41,208 nucleotides of DNA from Ignavibacteria bacterium (GTDB lineage: Bacteria > Bacteroidota > Ignavibacteria > Ch128b): the NCBI GenBank assembly GCA_026415235.1, contig JAOAHM010000042.1, positions 1 to 41,208 on the forward strand. Reading direction: 5' to 3'. Under the pieces are notes generated by a model. That model worked only from the letters and a program-made list of their open reading frames with translations, was not told the origin of the DNA and did not search any database. Every line of letters begins with the position of its first letter. Position 1 is the first letter of the stretch. The translations under genes and the position numbers were made by a program. This document shows positions 1 to 8,147 of this stretch, in pieces.

Positions 1-1
1 T

Positions 2-232
2 ATCACTTTTTCAAATCTCCCTGAAGAAGTTACAATTAAGATTTATTCACTTTCGGGAATTTTGGTAAAAACATTGACCGAAAACGACAAGGAAAGTTTT
101 GCATCACCATTCTTGAATTGGAATTTGAGAAATGAAGATGGGAAAAAAGTTGCCGATGGAGTTTACATCGCTCACATTAAGACAAAATTTGGTGAAAAAG
201 TCTTGAAATTCTCTGTTGTGAAAATGAAATAG
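2..232 (+). CDS. C-terminal fragment of a T9SS-secreted protein (sorting domain)
   Basis: The gene begins left of the window; 76 residues and a TAG stop remain. They form the immunoglobulin-like C-terminal sorting domain (type A CTD) that directs proteins through the type IX secretion system to the cell surface. The recognisable pieces are TIKIYSLSGILVKTL (strand with the usual 'YSLSG' turn), then LNWNLRNEDGKKVADGVYI, matching the family pattern 'W.L.N..G..VA.GVY', and a last strand ending FSVVKMK. In known systems this domain is removed by the PorU sortase after export. The function of the missing N-terminal part cannot be told. A long inverted repeat follows the stop. Confidence 0.88.
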   Translation: MTFSNLPEEVTIKIYSLSGILVKTLTENDKESFASPFLNWNLRNEDGKKVADGVYIAHIKTKFGEKVLKFSVVKMK

Positions 233-248
233 GGGAGAGTTTTTAATT

Positions 249-308
249 GAGTGAGATGTAAGATTAAAGTCCAAATCAATTCTATAATTATAATCTTACA
301 TCTCACTC
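249..308. terminator. Long inverted repeat between convergent genes
   Basis: Perfect 18-bp arms at 249-266 and 291-308 (GAGTGAGATGTAAGATTA and its complement) flank a 24-nt loop. The element lies between the 3' ends of two convergent genes, so a bidirectional terminator is the natural reading. Neither side carries a good U-run, however, so it may instead be a palindromic repeat or an mRNA 3'-end stabilising hairpin. Confidence 0.6.
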
Positions 309-331
309 TCTAAGTCAAAAAAAATGATAAA

Positions 332-3300
332 CTATATTTTCAGAGGGAAGGAGACAATAAATTCAGTTCCTTCGCCTTTTTTACTCCACACTTGTATTTC
401 ACCATTCATAAGCTCGACAAATTTTTTAGTAAGAGCCAAACCTAATCCCGTTCCTTCGTAAGGTCTTGAGTATCCAACTTTTTCTTGACTGAATGGTTGG
501 AATAAATGCTTTTGATACTCTTCAGTCATTCCTATTCCAAAGTCTCTTATTTTGAAAATTACTTTATCTTCTTTTAATTCAGTTTTAATATCTATGTTTG
601 AATTCTCAGGACTGAATTTAATGGCGTTATTGACCAAATTAATCAAAATACCATCTATACAATATTCATCAAGTACAAGAGTTGGTTGGTGTGGTTCAAG
701 GTAAATATTAAATTCTATCTTTTTCTTATTTGCAAGAACTTTGAGCTGTTGAACTACATCCGAAACTTTCTTATTGATATCAATTGATTTATAATTAATC
801 TCGAATTCGCCAGCTTCAATTCGAGAAATATCCAGTATTTGAGTGATAGTATTAAGCAACCTTTTTCCTGCGTTATCTATTGCTTCGAAATATTTTGGAA
901 TGTCTTCATCTTCTAAATCTGATAAGTAAATCTCTTTGAGAACATTAGTAAATCCAAGAATCACATTGAGTGGAGTTCTAATTTCGTGGGACATCATGGA
1001 GATAAAACCACTTTTTAATCTGTTAGCCTCTTCAGCTTCTTCTTTTGCTCGAATTAATTCATCGATTAATTTCTTTCTTTCAGTAATATCTCTGATAATA
1101 GCAAGGAATAAGGTTTCATTTCCTATTTCAATTTTTGATAGAGAAGCTTCGAAGTAAATTTCTTTGTTATTCTGTAATCGTGCAGTGCCTTCGAATTTAT
1201 TTTCAAATTTTTCCTTTTCAAACTTTTGTTGATGAAGTGAATGCAAACTATCACGAATGATGGGATGAAAGATAACATCAAGTGGTTTATTGATTAGTTC
1301 ATCTAAAGATAAACCAGTTAATTGACACAGAGCTGGATTAGCTAATTTTATTTCGCCGTTTTTATTTGTAAGTATCATTGCATCGTTGCTTTTTTCCCAA
1401 ATCATTCGGAATTGTTTCTCAGAGCTTATCAATTCTTTTTGAAGTCTTTTCCGTTCTGTAATATCCCTGAATATTCCAAGTAAATATTTTTTCGTCCCGA
1501 TATGAATAAATGAGTTTGTAACTTCAAACCATACTTTTTGACCATTGTGAAGAGTCACTTCAGTTTCGAAATGAGGTTTAATATTCCCTGTAATGAAACG
1601 TGATTTGTGCTTTTCAATAATCTCTAATTTGTTTTTACTTAGATAGATATCAGCGAGACTTCTACCTTCGATTTTTTCTTTTGGTAAGAACACCATTTTA
1701 CAATAAGCAGGATTAACAAGAATCACTGTACCATGCTCATCAGTGAGACGCATACCATCTTGACTATTTTCCCAAATTAATCTGAATTGTTCTTCAGACT
1801 TTTGAAGCTCTTCTTGAAGTCTCTTTTGTTCGGTAATATCTGTAAAAAATGCGAAGCTGCCAATTAAATTTCCTAAATCGTCGAAAATTGCTTTTGCCGA
1901 AACTCTTGTCCAAATTATAGAACCATCCTTTTTAATCAACCTTCTATCAAAAATTTGAGATTTGTCTTTTAATCTATTTAATTTTTCTTGAATTGCGTGT
2001 TGTTTTTCGTCAGGATGAACGAGCTTAATTATGAAATTCTGATTCAATAATTCATCTTTTTCATAACCAACTATTTCACAAAATCTCTGATTAACATCAG
2101 TGATTAAATCCTCTGGATTAACAATGCAAATGCCTTCCACAGCGGTTTCAAAAATCGTTCTGAATTTCTTTTCACTTTCGATTAGTTGATTTTGAAGATT
2201 AAATTTATCCGTTACATCTTCACAGAAGGATAGTATTCCTCTTTTTTCATTTGGTAAGGTAATGGCAGTCTCAATTAGATGTACAACATTTTCACTACCA
2301 TCTTTTCGTTTGGATTTAATTGTGTGATTTAAAACTTCTCCATTTAAAATTTTCTGAATATTCTCTTTAACGAATTTTAAGTTTTCAGGAACTGAAAGAA
2401 TGCTTATGTTCTTTCCTAACAACTCTTCTCTTTTGTAGCCACTAATCTCCTCATACTTTTTATTGATTGCTAAAATATTTCCGTTCTCATCTTCAACTAA
2501 AATTCCTATAGGTGCATTTTCAAAAAATATCAAAAAGCTTTCATTGAGTTTATTTAGATTTAAAATTGCTTTCTTTAATGGAGTGATATCGTAAGCAGTA
2601 GCGATTGCAGCAGGTTTACCTTTCCAGTTAATAAGATTGCCAGTGAAGTCAATCCATTTTTCTTCGCCGTTTTTTGTGATAATTTTGAATTGATAATTAG
2701 TTGGTACTGGTTCACCTTTCTGTCTTTTTAATCCTCTTTCTTTAACTAAATTTTGATGATCGGGGTGAACAATTTCATAAAAATTTTTATTTAATAATTC
2801 AGAAATATCATAACCAGATATTAGCTCACTTGCTTTATTGGCATAAACAAACTTTTCACCTTGATAGACAAAAATTGCAGTCGTAGTTGACTCAGCTAAT
2901 TTTTCAAAGAATTCTTCTTTTTCTTTTATCTCATTCTCTAATTTTTTTTGCTCTGTTATATCCTCGGCAACACCAAAGATTTTAACAACTCTATTTGTTT
3001 TATTATCAATTAATGGTACTGCATAATCTCTAATCCACCGTATCTCACCATTTTTGGTTACCATTCGACATTCTATTTTATCAGATAAACCACTTAATAC
3101 TTTTTTTGCATGTTCAAAAACTTTTGGTAAATCGTCGGGGTGAAAGCATTTTACCCAACCACCCATTTGCTTAACTTCGTCAAGTTTCCACCCAAAAACT
3201 TTTGAAAAAGATTCAGATAACCATTCACCTGTCATGTTACCGTTATTATCAACATTGAAAGTATAAGCATAATCGGTAATTAAATTTGAAATTAACTGGA

Positions 3301-4108
3301 GTAGTTTTTGATTTTCTGCGAGTTGTGCCTCTAATCGTTTTCTATTTGTAATATCTCTAGCTATTCCTTCAATTGCGATAAGGTTACCGTTGTCATCAAA
3401 AATTGGAACATTACGCTGTTCAGTCCAAATAACTGTTCCGTCTTTCCGTATCCATCTTAAAATAATAGGTTCAGTGATACTAAACTCACCCTTTGCAACT
3501 TTTTCAAGTATAATTCTATCGTCAGGATAAACAATCTTAAAACCTAAGTCAGGGTCAGCATAATGGTCTTCGGGTGTGTAACCTGTAATTTTTGTAGCTG
3601 ATGGACTTACATAAGTAAATCCTCGTTTTGGATGAAATTCATAGCGATAGATTAAATCTTGTGCATTCTCAACAAGCAATCGGAATTTCTTTTCGTTTTC
3701 TCTCAATCTTTCGTAAGCCTCTTTGTTTTCAAGAATCAATTGATATTTCTTGAGGGCTTCTTCAATTGCGATTGGAAGTTTTTTCAAATGCTTTTTAAGG
3801 ATATAATCGTAAGCACCATGTTTGATACAAAGTATCCCAAATTCTTCAGAAGCCGAACCAGTTAGAATAATAAAGGGTAGGTCTGGATACATTTCATGAG
3901 TTAAACTCAATGCGGAAAGTCCATCAAAATCAGGTAAATGATAATCGGAGATGACGATATCAGGTTTATACTTCGTTAAACTGAGGATAAATTCTTTTCG
4001 ATTAGTAGCCTCATAAATTTCTGCATCTTTGAAATAATTTTGAATTTCATATTTGACTAATTTTCTATCAGAGTCAACATCATCTAATAATAAAAATTTA
4101 ATATGCAT
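332..4108 (-). CDS. Hybrid receiver - multi-PAS sensor histidine kinase
   Basis: 1258 residues with no membrane segment, so a cytoplasmic kinase. Order: receiver domain (about 4-120) with acidic pair D9/D10, phospho-acceptor D55 in VISDYHLPD, T83 and K105; then about seven PAS/PAC units from roughly 135 to 1015, each closed by the usual 'G..RDITE(R/Q)K.L' linker; then HisKA (SHEIRTPLN, phospho-acceptor H1041) and HATPase_c (N-box NLVNNAIKF, DFGIGM, GTGLGLAL) to the end. A receiver at the N-terminus of a kinase suggests that input from another kinase modulates it. No partner regulator lies beside it. PAS ligands cannot be predicted. The start ATG lies 163 bases from the divergent glutaredoxin gene. 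The calls for receiver, HisKA and HATPase are secure; the PAS count is approximate. Confidence 0.95.
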   Translation of the reverse strand: MHIKFLLLDDVDSDRKLVKYEIQNYFKDAEIYEATNRKEFILSLTKYKPDIVISDYHLPDFDGLSALSLTHEMYPDLPFIILTGSASEEFGILCIKHGAYDYILKKHLKKLPIAIEEALKKYQLILENKEAYERLRENEKKFRLLVENAQDLIYRYEFHPKRGFTYVSPSATKITGYTPEDHYADPDLGFKIVYPDDRIILEKVAKGEFSITEPIILRWIRKDGTVIWTEQRNVPIFDDNGNLIAIEGIARDITNRKRLEAQLAENQKLLQLISNLITDYAYTFNVDNNGNMTGEWLSESFSKVFGWKLDEVKQMGGWVKCFHPDDLPKVFEHAKKVLSGLSDKIECRMVTKNGEIRWIRDYAVPLIDNKTNRVVKIFGVAEDITEQKKLENEIKEKEEFFEKLAESTTTAIFVYQGEKFVYANKASELISGYDISELLNKNFYEIVHPDHQNLVKERGLKRQKGEPVPTNYQFKIITKNGEEKWIDFTGNLINWKGKPAAIATAYDITPLKKAILNLNKLNESFLIFFENAPIGILVEDENGNILAINKKYEEISGYKREELLGKNISILSVPENLKFVKENIQKILNGEVLNHTIKSKRKDGSENVVHLIETAITLPNEKRGILSFCEDVTDKFNLQNQLIESEKKFRTIFETAVEGICIVNPEDLITDVNQRFCEIVGYEKDELLNQNFIIKLVHPDEKQHAIQEKLNRLKDKSQIFDRRLIKKDGSIIWTRVSAKAIFDDLGNLIGSFAFFTDITEQKRLQEELQKSEEQFRLIWENSQDGMRLTDEHGTVILVNPAYCKMVFLPKEKIEGRSLADIYLSKNKLEIIEKHKSRFITGNIKPHFETEVTLHNGQKVWFEVTNSFIHIGTKKYLLGIFRDITERKRLQKELISSEKQFRMIWEKSNDAMILTNKNGEIKLANPALCQLTGLSLDELINKPLDVIFHPIIRDSLHSLHQQKFEKEKFENKFEGTARLQNNKEIYFEASLSKIEIGNETLFLAIIRDITERKKLIDELIRAKEEAEEANRLKSGFISMMSHEIRTPLNVILGFTNVLKEIYLSDLEDEDIPKYFEAIDNAGKRLLNTITQILDISRIEAGEFEINYKSIDINKKVSDVVQQLKVLANKKKIEFNIYLEPHQPTLVLDEYCIDGILINLVNNAIKFSPENSNIDIKTELKEDKVIFKIRDFGIGMTEEYQKHLFQPFSQEKVGYSRPYEGTGLGLALTKKFVELMNGEIQVWSKKGEGTEFIVSFPLKI

Positions 4109-4157
4109 ATTATCTTAATCCTATTCTAATTAGAGAAGTATTAAATCTTTAATAATC

Positions 4158-4191
4158 CCTTTAACAATACAAAACCTTTAACAATACAAAA
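4158..4191. repeat. Perfect 17-bp tandem duplication in a divergent promoter region
   Basis: CCTTTAACAATACAAAA occurs twice back to back (4158-4174, 4175-4191), followed by a third partial ATACAAAA. It sits between the divergent kinase and glutaredoxin genes. On the minus strand the duplicated end reads TATTTTTG (complement of 4187-4194), a match to the TAnnTTTG -7 box, so the duplication may touch the kinase promoter. Confidence 0.7.
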
Positions 4192-4271
4192 ATACAAAAT
4201 AATTTATGTTAATATTGAAACCTTAAATTTTTTAATTCATCAAATTGTGATGAAAACTTAAGAGAGGAAAT

Positions 4272-4514
4272 ATGAATCAACCAAAAGTAATAATTTTTAC
4301 AACTCCAACATGTAGTTTTTGTAATGCAGCAAAAAGATATTTCAGAGAAAAAAATATTCGATTTACTGAAGTTGATGTTTCTCGTGACCAAAAAGCAGCT
4401 ATGGATATGTATCGTAGGACAGGTCAGATGGGTGTGCCTGTGATTTTAATTAACAATAGACCAATAGTTGGTTTTGATGTAAATAAAATTAATCAAATGT
4501 TGAACATAAAATAG
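4272..4514 (+). CDS. Glutaredoxin-family thiol-disulfide protein
   Basis: 80 residues, one thioredoxin fold. Key features: redox motif C14-S-F-C17 in TPTCSFCNAAK, the cis-proline loop GVPV (P56), and the C-terminal GFD turn typical of small NrdH/Grx-like proteins. Such proteins reduce disulfides in the cytoplasm, taking electrons from glutathione or from thioredoxin reductase; which donor is used here cannot be told. A GAGAGGAA ribosome site precedes the ATG. The co-chaperonin gene starts 24 bases after the stop with its own ribosome site, and one terminator follows both, so the two are probably one transcript. Confidence 0.9.
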   Translation: MNQPKVIIFTTPTCSFCNAAKRYFREKNIRFTEVDVSRDQKAAMDMYRRTGQMGVPVILINNRPIVGFDVNKINQMLNIK

Positions 4515-4538
4515 TTTAAAACAAAAAAGGAGTAAAAC

Positions 4539-4814
4539 ATGACAATCAAACCTTTGGATGATCGAGTTCTTATTGAATTGATTGAAGAAGAAGAAACAAA
4601 AACTGCATCTGGATTATACATTCCAGATACAGCGAAAGAAAAACCAAGATTAGGTAAAGTAATTGCAGTTGGAACTGATGAAGATTTGAAAGAAAAAATC
4701 AAAGTGGGAGATACAATCTACTTCGCAAAATATGGTGGTGAAGAAATCGAAATGAATGGAAAAACATTAAAGATTATTCAACGCTCAGATATTCTTGCGA
4801 TTGTAGAAAATTAA
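4539..4814 (+). CDS. groES: Co-chaperonin GroES (Hsp10)
   Basis: 91 residues, close to the usual 95-97. It opens with the hallmark [11 protein letters not shown], carries the mobile loop (about residues 17-35: [18 protein letters not shown]) that contacts GroEL, and ends with the family's RSDILAIVE. It caps the GroEL folding chamber as a heptamer. AAAAGGAG lies just upstream of the ATG. A strong intrinsic terminator follows and there is no groEL downstream, so this copy is physically separated from its chaperonin partner and is instead paired with a glutaredoxin. A second groES elsewhere in the genome is possible. Confidence 0.96.
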   Translation: MTIKPLDDRVLIELIEEEETKTASGLYIPDTAKEKPRLGKVIAVGTDEDLKEKIKVGDTIYFAKYGGEEIEMNGKTLKIIQRSDILAIVEN

Positions 4815-4835
4815 ATTATTTATTAAGAGGTGAAC

Positions 4836-4866
4836 AATGCCAGCTTGATGATAGCTGGCATTTTTT
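4836..4866 (+). terminator. Intrinsic terminator of the grx-groES operon
   Basis: Perfect 10-bp stem AATGCCAGCT (4836-4845) / AGCTGGCATT (4853-4862), a 7-nt loop, and a run of six T (4861-4866). One of the clearest rho-independent terminators in the window. Confidence 0.93.
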
Positions 4867-4918
4867 GTTTAAATGCTCTGTGTTACTTTAAGATTATTAA
4901 ATATAATCAAATTTAGTA

Positions 4919-4949
4919 TTTGAAAAATTTAAAACTTTAAGTATATTTG
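4919..4949 (+). promoter_or_regulatory. Bacteroidetes-type promoter of the small RNA
   Basis: TTTG (4919-4922), a 19-base spacer, then TATATTTG (4942-4949). This is a full match to the TTTG-N19-TAnnTTTG consensus of the Bacteroidetes primary sigma factor. Transcription would begin near 4956. No reading frame of useful size follows, only the structured RNA. Confidence 0.8.
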
Positions 4950-4955
4950 CGTCAG

Positions 4956-5121
4956 AATTTTAGTGGATTTAAGGGTAGTAACAAGAGAGTTTAGAGAAAA
5001 TAAGTTCTTTTAGAGTTTGAAATTTGGAGATCGCAGAGTAGCCCTAACCGGTCACCTCACTATATATCCCACCTCAATAACGATGCCCCTAACCCAATGC
5101 GATCTCCAAATTCTTTTTTTT
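4956..5121 (+). ncRNA. Candidate small RNA with C-rich loop, unidentified family
   Basis: A roughly 165-nt transcription unit bounded by a consensus promoter and a hairpin plus T-run. The 3' part is a perfect 15-bp stem, AATTTGGAGATCGCA (5021-5035) with its complement at 5098-5112, followed by CTTTTTTTT. The 62-nt loop is far richer in C than its surroundings and contains two motifs, each twice, in mirrored order: CCCTAACC (5042-5049), CACCTCA (5053-5059), CACCTCA (5070-5076), CCCTAACC (5087-5094). CACCTC equals the anti-Shine-Dalgarno end of 16S rRNA. It is not SRP RNA, tmRNA or an RNase P that I can recognise, and 6S RNA could not be supported. Promoter, structure and terminator are visible; function is inferred. 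Confidence 0.75.
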
Positions 5122-5369
5122 AAATAGGGTTTTACCCTCCCAAACCTTAATTTTCAAAGAAATAAATCAAAAATCTTCAAATACGCTTTTGATATCCATC
5201 TTTCCTTAAAATTTTTAAAGGTTTTTACGGTTTTAATAATATTTACTGAAAATTTTAAGCTTTTTAGGGATTTTTACAGGTAGGAAGAAATTTTATTTAC
5301 TCAAAAAACTTCAAAAGTTTAAAAAAAATTAAAGAATTTGTAAGAAAATTATGTTTTTAATCCAAAATT

Positions 5370-5590
5370 TGGGTTCTGAACCTCAAAATCGGAGTTCCGA
5401 ACTTCAAAATTGGAGTTCCGAACTTCAAAATCGGAGTTCTGAACTGCAAAATTGGGGTTCTGAACCTCAAAATTGGAGTTCTGAACCTCAAAATTGAAGT
5501 TCTGAGCTTCAAAATTGGAGTTCCGAACTTCAAAATTGTAATTCCGAACAGCAAAATTGTAATTCTGAACTGCAAGTTTGGACTTCCGAA
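5370..5590. repeat. Tandem array, 21-bp unit, about 10.5 copies
   Basis: Ten full units plus an 11-base partial one, consensus GGAGTTCYGAACYTCAAAATT, all exactly 21 bp, differing only by substitutions. Each unit carries the dyad GTTCNGAAC (seven of ten perfect), so the dyads recur every two helical turns on one face of the DNA. The period keeps all frames open, which creates spurious ORFs (for example a heptapeptide FEVQNSN series on the minus strand). Substitutions fall mostly in first and second codon positions of that frame, which argues against coding. There are no spacers, so it is not CRISPR. Between 5591 and 5816 I see nothing further. Confidence 0.9.
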
Positions 5591-5816
5591 GAGAGAGGTT
5601 GGGGTTAAAAATTAAAAAAGTTGTTTTCTGAAGCCCACAAAGAGTGTTTAGTTCGGGCAAAGATTTTTAGAAATGAAAATTCATAAAATTTTTCCAATTA
5701 GAAGGTGATAAATCTTTCGTTCTTAACAATCAGTAAGTGAGAACTTTGAAAGTTATAATTCAATTAATCACAAAATAAGCGAATAAAAAATATTCAAGAA
5801 TTAAAATTAAAACGAT

Positions 5817-8147
5817 TTAAATCTTAGTTTTGGTTAGTTTCAGACTATTGAATATGACAATTAAAGCAGAGCCCATATCAGCGAATATTGCTCCCCACAT
5901 TGAAGCGATTCCAATAAAAGTGAGAAGAATAAAAACAGTCTTTATTGCAATAGATAAGAAAATATTTTCTTTAATTGTGTTTACAGTTTTTCTGCTAAGT
6001 CTGAATAGTTTTGGGAGTTTTGAAATTTCATCACCAATTAAAGTGATATCTGAATTTTCGATAGTTGCATCGGTTCCAATTTTGCCCATAGCAATTCCAA
6101 TAGATGCACTTTTAAGTGCTGGTGCATCGTTTAATCCGTCACCAACCATTGCAAGAAAATTATATTTTGTGTTGAGTTCTTTAATCAAGTTAAGTTTATC
6201 AATTGGTTTTAGTTCGGCATAATACTTTTCGAAGCCCAAGTCCTTTGCAACTTTTTCTACAATACTTTTATTATCACCACTTAAAATAAAGAAATCCTTC
6301 ACACCTTCTGCTTTTAATTCCTGCAAAACATTCTTCATACTTTCTCGTACTGAGTCTATGAGTGCGATAATTCCCAAAGGAGTTGTTTCTTCAAGAATAA
6401 TAATTACAGTTGAACCAGAGTTTTCCAGAGATTGAATTAAATTTTTCTGCTCATCATTTAAATAGTTTATGAAAAGTTTGGGTTGACCAATTACATATTT
6501 TTTATTTCTGAAAATTCCTGAGATAGCTCCATCTTCAACTTTGAAGTTTTCCACTTTTTCGATTTGAATGTCTTGGTTTTTTGCGTAATCAATAATAGCA
6601 TCGGCAATTGAATGCTCTGAGTTAATTTCAAGATTGTATGCAATCTCAAGCAATTCTTCTGCACTCAATCCATTGAAAGGAATAATCTTATCAATTTTCA
6701 TTGCACCTTCTGTTAATGTACCAGTTTTATCGAAAGCGATTGCATCAACTCGATGAAGATTTTCTAAAAAGATACCACCTTTAATTAAAGCACCATATTT
6801 CGTTGACCTTGCTAAAGCCGAAAGAATGGCAACTGGCGTAGAAATAACTAAAGCACATGGACAAGAGATAACCAGTAAGACTAATCCTCTATAAATTGAA
6901 GAATAAAAATCTTCCTTTGCTAAGAAATAGGAGTAACCTGTTATAATGAAGGCAAGAAAGACGACAATTGGAGTGTAATATTTTGCAAATACATCAACAA
7001 CTTTTTGGAGATTGGATTTTGAATTTGATGTAGTTTCTTCGAGCAACGAAAGAATTTTAGAGAAATGTGAATTTTTATAAGTTGATGTAGCTTCGATTAA
7101 AAGAGTGCCTCGTAAATTGATTGTTCCTGCATAACAAGTATCGCCTTTAATCTTTGAGATAAGTTTTGATTCACCAGTAATAGCAGATTGATTTACAACA
7201 GAAGCACCTTCAAGGACAATACCATCAACAGGAATTTTTTCGCCTGGTTTAATCAATAAAATATCACCAACACGAACCTCAGTAGTTGGAATTTGAATAA
7301 ATTCATCACCTTTTTTAATTGTAGAGAATTCTGGTATTAAGGCAATTAATTTATTGATTGATTTTTTAGCTTTTTCGATAGAATAACTTTCAAGTTTAAG
7401 TGAGATTGCATAGAGCAACATAACAACAGCAGCTTCGGCGAATTTTCCAATTGCCATTGCACCAAAGACAGCTATCGTCATCAAAACATTGCTGTCAATT
7501 ATCAATTTTCGCAAAGACAAAAAAGCTTTTTGAAAAACTTTATATCCACCTAAGATTGCTCCAAGAATGAACAAAGCGATAATAAAATTTTGATGAAGAT
7601 GTAAATACTCTCCAGCAAATCCAACTATGACTAACAGGGAAGTGAAAATTAAAAGAAGAAGTTGAATGTAACTTTTCTTTTTAGCTCGAGATTTCTGATG
7701 AAGTTTATTGTGATAGACTTCAGCTTTAAAACCAATTTCTTTAATTGCTTTAATGATTTTTCCTTCAGCAGTTCGGTGTGTGACAATCAATCGTTGATTC
7801 ATCAAGTCAAATTTTATCTCATCAATTTCTTTGATTGATTTTAATGCTTCTCGTATAACTCGTTCTTCGTTTGAACAATCCATACCTTCTACATAGAATA
7901 CAGAAGTTTTACGACTTCCTTCTTTTTGAATTTGAAGTCCTAATTCCGAAATAGTTCTTTCTACTTCTTTTTCAGAAAAGCTTTCAGGTTTTAGTTTGAG
8001 TAAAACTTTTGATTCATCTATTTCAACTTTAGCGGAAATAATTCCATCTAATTTTAATAATTCTTTTTTAACTTCGTCAGCGCATACAGGGCAATCAACA
8101 CCACTTATTTGAAATGATTTCTCCAATTCTTGATTATCGCTTCTCAT
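5817..8147 (-). CDS. P1B-type heavy-metal ATPase, Zn/Cd/Pb exporter class
   Basis: 776 residues in the inner membrane; expels divalent soft metals from the cytoplasm using ATP. Order: HMA domain 1 (GVDCPVCA, C19/C22); HMA-like domain 2 with GMDCSNEE, where the second Cys is replaced by Glu; a basic linker; membrane helices from about 160; actuator TGES (324-327); ion-site CPC (429-431); phosphorylated D473 in DKTGTLTE; nucleotide domain with SEHSIADA (the family's usual HP is HS here); hinge GDGLNDAPAL; and a last helix pair with K and DMGS near the C-terminus, the residues typical of the Zn2+/Cd2+/Pb2+ subgroup (ZntA/CadA) rather than Cu+. The start overlaps the stop of the upstream 79-residue gene by 4 bases, so translation is coupled. 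Confidence 0.95.
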   Translation of the reverse strand: MRSDNQELEKSFQISGVDCPVCADEVKKELLKLDGIISAKVEIDESKVLLKLKPESFSEKEVERTISELGLQIQKEGSRKTSVFYVEGMDCSNEERVIREALKSIKEIDEIKFDLMNQRLIVTHRTAEGKIIKAIKEIGFKAEVYHNKLHQKSRAKKKSYIQLLLLIFTSLLVIVGFAGEYLHLHQNFIIALFILGAILGGYKVFQKAFLSLRKLIIDSNVLMTIAVFGAMAIGKFAEAAVVMLLYAISLKLESYSIEKAKKSINKLIALIPEFSTIKKGDEFIQIPTTEVRVGDILLIKPGEKIPVDGIVLEGASVVNQSAITGESKLISKIKGDTCYAGTINLRGTLLIEATSTYKNSHFSKILSLLEETTSNSKSNLQKVVDVFAKYYTPIVVFLAFIITGYSYFLAKEDFYSSIYRGLVLLVISCPCALVISTPVAILSALARSTKYGALIKGGIFLENLHRVDAIAFDKTGTLTEGAMKIDKIIPFNGLSAEELLEIAYNLEINSEHSIADAIIDYAKNQDIQIEKVENFKVEDGAISGIFRNKKYVIGQPKLFINYLNDEQKNLIQSLENSGSTVIIILEETTPLGIIALIDSVRESMKNVLQELKAEGVKDFFILSGDNKSIVEKVAKDLGFEKYYAELKPIDKLNLIKELNTKYNFLAMVGDGLNDAPALKSASIGIAMGKIGTDATIENSDITLIGDEISKLPKLFRLSRKTVNTIKENIFLSIAIKTVFILLTFIGIASMWGAIFADMGSALIVIFNSLKLTKTKI

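Noticed and set aside
4956-5121. 6S RNA, SRP RNA or tmRNA
   Set aside because: No SRP tetraloop region, no tRNA-like ends or tag frame, and no central-bubble layout of 6S could be recognised; left as an unidentified RNA.
5370-5590. CRISPR array
   Set aside because: Units are directly contiguous with no spacers, and there are no cas genes in the window.
5349-5660. 103-codon minus-strand frame encoding a FEVQNSN heptapeptide series, and an overlapping 72-codon frame
   Set aside because: Both arise from the 21-bp tandem array, whose length keeps frames open. Substitutions hit first and second codon positions freely, and neither frame has a ribosome site.
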